A stretch of 8,542 nt of DNA from Chloroflexota bacterium (GTDB taxonomy: Bacteria; Chloroflexota; UBA6077). The DNA is taken from assembly GCA_021788565.1 (NCBI GenBank), contig JAJYKO010000052.1, forward strand, positions 1-8,542, in the 5' to 3' direction. The notes below the pieces were generated by a model. That model worked only from the letters and a program-made list of their open reading frames with translations. It was not told the origin of the DNA and ran no database searches. Positions within the stretch are counted from its first letter, which is position 1. Each line of letters opens with the position of its first letter. The position numbers were made by a program, and so were the translations under genes. This document shows positions 1 through 4,643 of the stretch, one piece after another.

Positions 1-595
1 CCGCCAGGGCTCGCTCCTGGTCGCCGGTGATCGCGGAGAGTCTGGGAGGCAACTCCGCGCTGAGGCCTTTCAGTCTGTCCGCGGGTACTTTCTCGGTGAG
101 CAAGTCGTACAGGACCTTCGGGGCGGTGGCAGTGAGTAGCTGCCACTGTACGTCGTCCATTCCGAGCAGCAACGAGACGTCGCTGTCCGAGAGGTTCGTA
201 TCGATTGTTTTGCGGATCGCGGCTTTCTTGGCGTCGAGCGTCATGCCGCTGCTGATGCGGGTAGCTCCAACCATCTGGAGGGCAGAAGCTAGCTTGTCCC
301 GTTGCTGGGAAGCCACGCCGGGGTCGAATACGTACACGTCCTGAACGGCACTGGCGGCACGCTCGCGTTCGGCCTTGGTCTCGATGGCCGACACGTACTG
401 GACGCGCTTCGGGGCCTTGATGTTCTGCGAGCTGACGTCGCCCTCGTGGAGCTCGTACCGGCTGGGCAGCAGGTGAACGGTAAGAATGAAGGTGAGGCAA
501 CCAACCAATCCGATCAGGAACAACCCCAGCCACACGACCCGTTGCCTATGGAAGTTGGGTCGGGCGTTGGTCACCTGGGTGTCTCTGAAGGCCAC
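1..595 (-). CDS. pgpH: PgpH/YqfF-type 7TM-HD phosphohydrolase, N-terminal part (cut by window edge)
   Basis: Read leftward from a GTG at 595, the frame stays open to the window edge and gives the first 198 residues; the rest lies outside. Residues about 19-42 (VVWLGLFLIGLVG then CLTFILTVHLL) form one hydrophobic membrane segment after a short basic start. The following region has the signature of the extracytoplasmic 7TMR-HDED domain: LHEGDVSSQNIKAPKRVQY, then a charged stretch with ERERAASAVQDVY. Family knowledge: in Firmicutes such proteins (PgpH, YqfF) are membrane enzymes in which the outer domain and seven membrane helices precede a cytoplasmic HD domain that hydrolyses cyclic di-AMP. 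The HD domain cannot be checked here. An in-frame stop lies 31 bases upstream of the GTG and no ATG is available, so GTG 595 is preferred; GTG 574 is the alternative. The SD is weak (GAGAAAG). The gene follows yqeY after 41 bases on the same transcript. Confidence 0.85.
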   Translation of the reverse strand, partial: MAFRDTQVTNARPNFHRQRVVWLGLFLIGLVGCLTFILTVHLLPSRYELHEGDVSSQNIKAPKRVQYVSAIETKAERERAASAVQDVYVFDPGVASQQRDKLASALQMVGATRISSGMTLDAKKAAIRKTIDTNLSDSDVSLLLGMDDVQWQLLTATAPKVLYDLLTEKVPADRLKGLSAELPPRLSAITGDQERALA

Positions 596-636
596 TCTAG
601 AACCGCTTTCTCGGGTTGGCTGAGGCTAAGAGGCGT

Positions 637-1083
637 TTACTGGGAGAGAAGCTCACGCACGACCTCACCTATGACCTTGCCATCCGCGCGGCCTTTAAGC
701 GCGGGAGCCAGTCTCGACATCACTTTACCGAAGTCGTTGGGAGTGCTGGCGCCCAGCTCCTGGATCGCGCCCCTGGCCGCCTCGGCTATCTCCTCTCGAG
801 ACATCTGTCGCGGCAGGTAGGAAAGCAGAATGTCAAGCTCTTCCTGCTCCCTAGCTACTAGGTCAGGGCGGTTGCCCTTGGAGTACGCTTCGATCGATTC
901 GCGGCGCTGCTTGATCTGTCGGGAGATTACGGCTACGACCTCGCTCTCTTCCAGCGGCCTGCGCTTCTCGACGGCCTCGTAGTTGACAGCGGACCGAGCC
1001 ATCCGGATGGCCGAGACCCTGACCTCCTGGTGGTTGCGCATAGCATCCTTGAGGTCGGCCATCAATAGATCTTCTAGACCCAT
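637..1083 (-). CDS. yqeY: GatB/YqeY domain protein
   Basis: The protein has 148 residues, the usual length for stand-alone YqeY proteins. It opens with a helical segment (LLMADLKDAMRNHQEVRVSAIRM) and carries family features: VISRQIKQRRESIEAY at about 53-68, EELDILLSYLPRQMS in the middle, and NDFGKVMSRLAPALKGRADGK near the end, which resembles the tRNA-binding tail domain of GatB. Family knowledge: YqeY resembles the C-terminal domain of the GatB subunit of the tRNA-dependent amidotransferase, but its own role in bacteria is not settled. The ATG at 1083 is preferred because GGAGG (1093-1097) sits 9 bases upstream. It is the first gene of a leftward unit with the pgpH-type gene and has a near-ideal promoter (1107-1136). 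yqeY and pgpH-type genes are often neighbours, commonly with phoH and ybeY, which are not between them here. Confidence 0.93.
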   Translation of the reverse strand: MGLEDLLMADLKDAMRNHQEVRVSAIRMARSAVNYEAVEKRRPLEESEVVAVISRQIKQRRESIEAYSKGNRPDLVAREQEELDILLSYLPRQMSREEIAEAARGAIQELGASTPNDFGKVMSRLAPALKGRADGKVIGEVVRELLSQ

Positions 1084-1106
1084 CCTTCTTATCCTCCACT
1101 GGACGG

Positions 1107-1136
1107 ATTATAGGAAGCTATATCGCTAGGTGTCAA
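1107..1136 (-). promoter_or_regulatory. Sigma-70-type promoter of yqeY-pgpH
   Basis: On the minus strand TTGACA (1131-1136) is followed after 18 bases by TATAAT (1107-1112). Both hexamers match the housekeeping consensus exactly. Transcription should start near 1100, giving a leader of about 17 bases that contains little more than the SD of yqeY (GGAGG, 1093-1097). I see no room for a leader regulator, so the unit is probably expressed steadily (inference). Confidence 0.8.
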
Positions 1137-1139
1137 CGA

Positions 1140-1168
1140 TTGTCCTGTCCGAAAGTGCGTGTTATCCT
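1140..1168 (+). promoter_or_regulatory. Candidate promoter of the larA homologue
   Basis: TTGTCC (1140-1145) and TATCCT (1163-1168) are 17 bases apart and each matches four of the six consensus positions. The site lies 37 bases before the ATG of the larA homologue and next to the -35 of the divergent yqeY promoter, so the two may compete or share a regulator. It is much weaker than the yqeY promoter, as expected of a gene that needs activation, but the match may be chance. Confidence 0.35.
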
Positions 1169-1205
1169 TCATCTACGCCCATTTTATGGCTGCAAGGAAG
1201 CGTTA

Positions 1206-2468
1206 ATGGTCGAAGTACCTCTTCCATATGGCAAGACACAACTCTCGCTTCGCCTGCCCGAGACGGCAGGCGTGAGCATCCTGAAACCGGCCCTGGCACC
1301 CGCGGTCGAGGATCCCGCCGCGGAGATCACGAAGGCACTGGATAACGCCCTCGCGGCCAACCCTCTCCCCGGTACAGGACAGGCTGTCGTGGTCGTGAGC
1401 GACGGAACGCGACCCGTTCCGAACCCCACGATCTTACCGCCGCTCCTGGATCGGATGGAGTCGGCCGGAATCAGCCGGGACCGCATCACCATCCTGGTCG
1501 GCACCGGCCTGCACCGCCCTACCCGCGAGTCGGAGCTGCCGGCGTTGCTGGGTCCGCGGGTCTACGGCCGATATCGAGTGGCCGTCCACGACGCCAACGA
1601 CCGGATTAGTCTCGTCCGCGTTGGCACGACCTCGAGGGGCACGCCCGTCTGGATCAACAGGCGGTACGTGGATAGCCAGATCCGGGTTCTTACCGGCATG
1701 ATCGAGCCGCATCAATTTGTCGGCTTCACCGGGGGCGCCAAGAGCGTGTCGATCGGGCTCGCCGGCGAAGAGACCATAGCCGGTAACCACACCCTGCTCC
1801 TGGATCCTCGATCGCAGCTCGGGGTGTACGACGGCAATCCCGCAAGGGCCGAGATCGAGGAGATCCTCGGCATGGTGGGTTCGGACCTGGCGCTCAACGT
1901 CATATTGAACAATGAGAAGCAGATCTCCGCGGTGCTCGCGGGTCCTCCCAGCGAGACGGAGCGCACGGGCGTGGAGTTGTGCGCTCGGCTGGCACAGGTG
2001 ACAGTGCCTCAACTCTCCGACATCGTCATAGCCTCTCCAGGAGGTTTCCCCAAAGATCTCGAGGTCTACCAGGCGCAGAAGGCAGTCGCCCATGCCGCCA
2101 TAGCGGTGCGTGAGGGCGGAACTATCATACTTGTGGCGGAGTGCCCGGAAGGCTCCGGCGACAAACGGTTCGAGGAATTCATGGCGGCGGTGTCCACGCC
2201 GCAGGAAGCCATGGAGCGGTTCCGGCGGACCGGATTCCGCATGGGCGACCACAAGGCCTTCCTCCTGACACGAAGCATGGCCAGGGCCAAAGTGCTCTTG
2301 GTATCGGACAGGCTGCCTCCAGAGCTTGGGAAGAGGCTGATGTTCGAGCAGTACGAGCGCTTGGAGCCGGCCGTGGAGAGCGCCTTCGCGCGCCACGGTC
2401 TTGCGGCCACCGTCGCGGTGATGCCAAAAGCGTCTTCCACCATTCCACGACTCGCGGTCCAGCAATGA
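1206..2468 (+). CDS. larA: LarA-family nickel-pincer racemase/epimerase (DUF2088)
   Basis: The protein has 420 residues, close to the 424 of Lactobacillus plantarum LarA. LarA interconverts L- and D-lactate with a nickel-pincer nucleotide (NPN) bound to a lysine. Visible motifs: SDGTRP (D66, R69), GTGLHRP (H103), EPHQFVGFTGGAKS (H169 and the cofactor lysine K179), AGNH (H195) and VYQAQK (Q289, K292). These correspond in order to the cofactor- and substrate-binding residues D72, R75, H108, H174, K184, H200, Q295 and K298 of LarA. By my alignment the substrate-side tryptophan (W358) is replaced, near GDHKA (348-351). Many LarA homologues act on other 2-hydroxy acids, so lactate is not assured. 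The ATG at 1206 is preferred over an upstream in-frame start at 1140 because AAGGAAG (1194-1200) is correctly placed and homology begins there. No larB, larC or larE is nearby. It is followed after 67 bases by the M29-like gene. Confidence 0.9.
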   Translation: MVEVPLPYGKTQLSLRLPETAGVSILKPALAPAVEDPAAEITKALDNALAANPLPGTGQAVVVVSDGTRPVPNPTILPPLLDRMESAGISRDRITILVGTGLHRPTRESELPALLGPRVYGRYRVAVHDANDRISLVRVGTTSRGTPVWINRRYVDSQIRVLTGMIEPHQFVGFTGGAKSVSIGLAGEETIAGNHTLLLDPRSQLGVYDGNPARAEIEEILGMVGSDLALNVILNNEKQISAVLAGPPSETERTGVELCARLAQVTVPQLSDIVIASPGGFPKDLEVYQAQKAVAHAAIAVREGGTIILVAECPEGSGDKRFEEFMAAVSTPQEAMERFRRTGFRMGDHKAFLLTRSMARAKVLLVSDRLPPELGKRLMFEQYERLEPAVESAFARHGLAATVAVMPKASSTIPRLAVQQ

Positions 2469-2479
2469 GTGATGAGTGA
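2466..2479 (+). repeat. Tandem 7-base repeat over the larA stop codon
   Basis: TGAGTGA occurs twice head to tail, starting with the larA stop codon (2466-2468). The repeat puts further TGA triplets at 2470, 2473 and 2477, so stops occur in more than one frame and read-through would end quickly. It may simply be a small slippage duplication. Confidence 0.6.
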
Positions 2480-2486
2480 GAAAGCG

Positions 2487-2498
2487 GGACTTCGGTCC
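2487..2498 (+). other. Short hairpin with UUCG loop between larA and the M29-like gene
   Basis: GGAC and GTCC enclose TTCG, giving a C(UUCG)G tetraloop, a very stable small RNA hairpin. An alternative pairing of CTTC (2490-2493) with GAAG (2500-2503) would compete with it. No U-run follows, so it is unlikely to be a terminator. It lies 37 bases before the next start and could tune the downstream gene or protect the mRNA (inference). Confidence 0.45.
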
Positions 2499-2535
2499 TG
2501 AAGGGCCGAGATCATCCTACTGCAGAGGGGGAGAG

Positions 2536-3513
2536 ATGGTTGCTCAGTCGGACATGATGCCGGCGGCCAGGAAGCTCGTCGGCCAGTGCACCAACGTGCG
2601 AGAGGGCGAGGGCGTCCTAATTGTCACCGACCCGAAGATGACCTCCATTGCGAACGCACTCGCGGCTGCCGTGCGAGAGAGAGGCGCGGAAGCGGTAATC
2701 ACCATCATCGATTTACGATCCTCGGATTCGACAGAGCCTCCGAAACTGGTGGCCGAGGCCATGAAGGCCGCCAACGTGATCTTCAGCGCAGTCTCTATCT
2801 CCATAACCCACACAAGGGCAGTCAAGGACGCCGTGGCGGCGGGCAGCCGGGCAATTGTCCTCACCGCCGTGACCGAAGAGATGATGGTTCACGGGGGACT
2901 GGAGGCCGACTTCGACCAGGTGAAGGTCACCTGCAAGGCCGTGGGCGCCAGAATGGCCGGAGCGAAGATCGCCCACGTCACCAGCGCCCAGGGGACGGAC
3001 CTCACCTTTCGGGTGGAAGGGCGCCGGGTCAACGTGATGCCGTGCGTAGTCGGACCAGGGGAGTTTTCGCCCGCCCCCACGGCGGAGGTGAACTTCTCGC
3101 CCATCGAGGGCAGCGCCAGCGGCGTCGTGGTGGCCGATGCGAGCATTCCTTACCTGGGTATCGGCCTTCTAAAAGAGCCGATTCGCTTCACGGTGAAAGA
3201 CGGCTTCATTGTCGACGTCGAAGGTGGAGACCCCGCGCAGGTGGAAACCCTGAAGGCCACCTGGGAGAAGCAGGCCGACCCCAACGTCTACAACGTCGCC
3301 GAGATGGGTATTGGGATGAACCCCAACTGCCGGTTCACAGGGCTGATGTTGGAGGATGAGGGGGTGCTTGGCAGCATCCACATCGGCACAGGGACCAACA
3401 TAACCCTCGGCGGCGTGGTGAAGGCCAAGAGCCATTACGACCTGATCATGAGCAAGCCCACGCTGGAACTCGACGGCGAGATCCTGATCGATAAGGGCCA
3501 GCTTCGACTGTGA
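2536..3513 (+). CDS. M29 aminopeptidase-like metalloprotein
   Basis: The protein has 325 residues. The C-terminal half matches the M29 (aminopeptidase T/AmpS) superfamily, which also includes the ring-cleaving 2,5-dihydroxypyridine 5,6-dioxygenase NicX. Likely metal ligands by motif: E184 (PTAEVNFSP), E256 (AEMGIGMNPN), H282 (GSIHIGTG), H300 and D302 (SHYDLI), followed by the usual end ELDGEILIDKG. AmpS-type peptidases have a tyrosine seven residues after the first histidine; here the segment is HIGTGTNIT and no tyrosine is present. It is also shorter than the typical aminopeptidases of about 400 residues. The activity, peptidase or other metal-dependent hydrolase or dioxygenase, is therefore open. 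There is no signal peptide or membrane segment, so it is cytoplasmic. ATG 2536 is preferred over GTG 2476 because AGGGGGAG (2526-2533) lies directly upstream. It is probably co-transcribed with the larA homologue, which suggests a shared catabolic pathway. Confidence 0.82.
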   Translation: MVAQSDMMPAARKLVGQCTNVREGEGVLIVTDPKMTSIANALAAAVRERGAEAVITIIDLRSSDSTEPPKLVAEAMKAANVIFSAVSISITHTRAVKDAVAAGSRAIVLTAVTEEMMVHGGLEADFDQVKVTCKAVGARMAGAKIAHVTSAQGTDLTFRVEGRRVNVMPCVVGPGEFSPAPTAEVNFSPIEGSASGVVVADASIPYLGIGLLKEPIRFTVKDGFIVDVEGGDPAQVETLKATWEKQADPNVYNVAEMGIGMNPNCRFTGLMLEDEGVLGSIHIGTGTNITLGGVVKAKSHYDLIMSKPTLELDGEILIDKGQLRL

Positions 3514-3724
3514 GTGGGTGAGGGGACCGATTTGGAGTGCGTGTGCGTCAGCACCGCTTTGCCCGGGTGATACGGCAAGGCGCGTGAGCGCCGCCCGGCC
3601 CCTTCGGAAGCCGTCATCCCCTGGCCCCAGCGGAGGTGCTGGAGGACGGCACTTACGTGCCTGCGTCAAAGCGGCGCTGACGTGCCGCACTCCAGCCCTC
3701 CCCCGTCTCCCTGATCACCCACTC
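3512..3724. repeat. Large imperfect inverted repeat filling the convergent gap
   Basis: No gene is seen in this 218-base gap; nearly all of it is one nested inverted repeat. The outermost arms, GAGTGGGTGA (3512-3521) and TCACCCACTC (3715-3724), pair over 10 bases without error. The main arms are 3534-3561 and 3667-3693: 8 perfect pairs (3534-3541 with 3686-3693), 7 perfect (3546-3552 with 3676-3682) and 8 perfect (3554-3561 with 3667-3674), joined by one mismatch, one bulge and two wobble pairs. Inside, ACGGC (3572-3576) pairs with GCCGT (3610-3614). Two small hairpins are GGCGC-GTGA-GCGCC (3579-3592, GNRA loop) and GGCAC-TTAC-GTGCC (3648-3661). It could be a MITE-like element, a two-way terminator, or a structured RNA. 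No target-site duplication is visible next to the arms and no clear U-run follows. Confidence 0.75.
3579..3592 (+). other. GC-rich hairpin with GNRA loop, apex of the inverted repeat
   Basis: GGCGC and GCGCC enclose GTGA, which as RNA is a GNRA tetraloop. The hairpin lies 66 bases after the stop of the M29-like gene. No T-run follows on either strand, so it is not a textbook intrinsic terminator, but with the surrounding long stem it probably blocks exonucleases or helps termination (inference). Confidence 0.5.
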
Positions 3725-3731
3725 TCCCTCG

Positions 3732-4121
3732 TCACGCGGAGGCGGCTCGGTTCTCCCTGGAAAGCACGTACTCTAGCTTTCCCACTAACTCCGAGGGATC
3801 GAAAGGCTTTGATATGAAGCCGTCTATCCCCTCCCCGGCGATATCCTCCACCTCCTCGAAGGCGAAAGCCGTCACCACAATGATGGGGATCTGCTTCCAA
3901 CGGGGATTGCGCCTTAGCAGTCTGAGAAACCTGAACCCCGACATGTTGGGTAGGTTGAGGTCCAGCACCACTGCTTGAGGCTCCGAGGCCTCCAGTGCCT
4001 CGTACGCTTCCACACCGTCTCGGGCCGGTACCACATCGTAGCCAGCCTGCTCCAGATTGACCCTGATGATGTCGAGCATCTCGGGCTCATCTTCGACCAC
4101 CAGGGCACGCGAATTTGCCAT
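3732..4121 (-). CDS. Single-domain response regulator (REC only), second of the pair
   Basis: The protein has 129 residues, a receiver domain with nothing after it. Acidic pocket E10-D11 (VVEDEP), phosphoacceptor D54 (VVLDLNLP), switch threonine T84 (VVTA) and lysine K105 (SKPFDP) are all present, so it should accept phosphate. It departs from the norm after the phosphoacceptor: NMSG stands where MDG is usual, and FAFEEVED follows the switch threonine. With no DNA-binding or enzymatic domain it must act through protein contacts or as a phosphate sink or relay, as CheY and Spo0F do. It lies 15 bases behind the other REC gene and is clearly its paralogue. The ATG at 4121 has GGGAGA about 9 bases upstream. 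The gene ends next to the large inverted repeat. Confidence 0.92.
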   Translation of the reverse strand: MANSRALVVEDEPEMLDIIRVNLEQAGYDVVPARDGVEAYEALEASEPQAVVLDLNLPNMSGFRFLRLLRRNPRWKQIPIIVVTAFAFEEVEDIAGEGIDGFISKPFDPSELVGKLEYVLSRENRAASA

Positions 4122-4136
4122 AACTCAATCTCCCGG

Positions 4137-4586
4137 CTATGCGCGGCGGGCGGCAATGAGCCGCCTGCGCTTCTCGGCAAGCAACCGCCTGTGCTGCTGA
4201 CGCAGCTGCGGATCGAAGACATCCAGGTTGATCTTGATAGCCGCCACCAGATCCTGTGGATAGAACGGCTTGGTCATGTATTCTACAGCCCCGGTCTCCA
4301 GGCCCCGGAGGACATCTTCGTCGCTTGCTCGGGCGGTCAGCATGATGACGGGGATGCCGGAGAACTCGGGATGGGACTCGATTCGCTCCAGGACATCCCA
4401 GCCGTCCATTTCTGGCATCAGTATGTCGAGCACTACCAGATCGGGCTTCTTACTCTCGATCATCCTCAAGGCTTGCTCGCCATCGTAGGCAGGGATCACA
4501 TCGTACCCGTACCCTTCCAGATTGGCCTTGGCGATGTCCACGATTCCCGGCTCGTCGTCCACCACGAGAATGCAGCACTTATCCAT
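4137..4586 (-). CDS. Single-domain response regulator with basic C-terminal tail, first of the pair
   Basis: The protein has 149 residues: a canonical receiver domain (1-122) plus a short tail. D10-D11 (VVDDEP), phosphoacceptor D54 (VVLDILMPEMDG), T84 (MLTA), Y103 and K106 (EYMTKPFYP) are intact. The tail (126-149) is rich in arginine, lysine and glutamine (RQQHRRLLAEKRRRLIAARRA), probably an amphipathic basic helix; it is too short for a known output domain but could bind a partner or nucleic acid. The ATG at 4586 follows a strong SD (GGGGGAG) by about 6 bases. The gene lies 57 bases behind the kinase on the same strand, so it is the first choice as phosphate acceptor of that kinase. Confidence 0.93.
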   Translation of the reverse strand: MDKCCILVVDDEPGIVDIAKANLEGYGYDVIPAYDGEQALRMIESKKPDLVVLDILMPEMDGWDVLERIESHPEFSGIPVIMLTARASDEDVLRGLETGAVEYMTKPFYPQDLVAAIKINLDVFDPQLRQQHRRLLAEKRRRLIAARRA

Positions 4587-4643
4587 GCGGTTACTCCCCC
4601 TCTCCAGCGATCGGAAGACCCATGTCCGTAACCCGTCGTCCGC

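Noticed and set aside
302..820. Open frame of 172 codons on the plus strand opposite pgpH and yqeY
   Set aside because: Both opposing genes have recognisable family motifs, and this translation has none.
1140..1205. Upstream start adding 22 residues to the LarA homologue
   Set aside because: The extension has no homology to LarA, covers the candidate promoter, and the ATG at 1206 has a good SD.
1434..2465. Open frame of 343 codons on the minus strand opposite the larA homologue
   Set aside because: It lies wholly antisense to a protein with clear LarA motifs. Its translation has no recognisable domain; long antisense frames are expected in GC-rich genes.
2586..3359. Open frame of 257 codons in another frame of the M29-like gene
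   Set aside because: Its translation is dominated by arginine, glycine and histidine, typical of a shifted GC-rich frame, and it overlaps a well-supported gene.
3518..3817. Possible 99-residue gene in the convergent gap
   Set aside because: It covers the inverted repeat and enters the REC gene in antisense. The translation is low-complexity, rich in arginine and proline, with no family features.
3975..4631. Open frame of 218 codons on the plus strand across both REC genes
   Set aside because: It is antisense to two receiver domains whose catalytic residues are intact.
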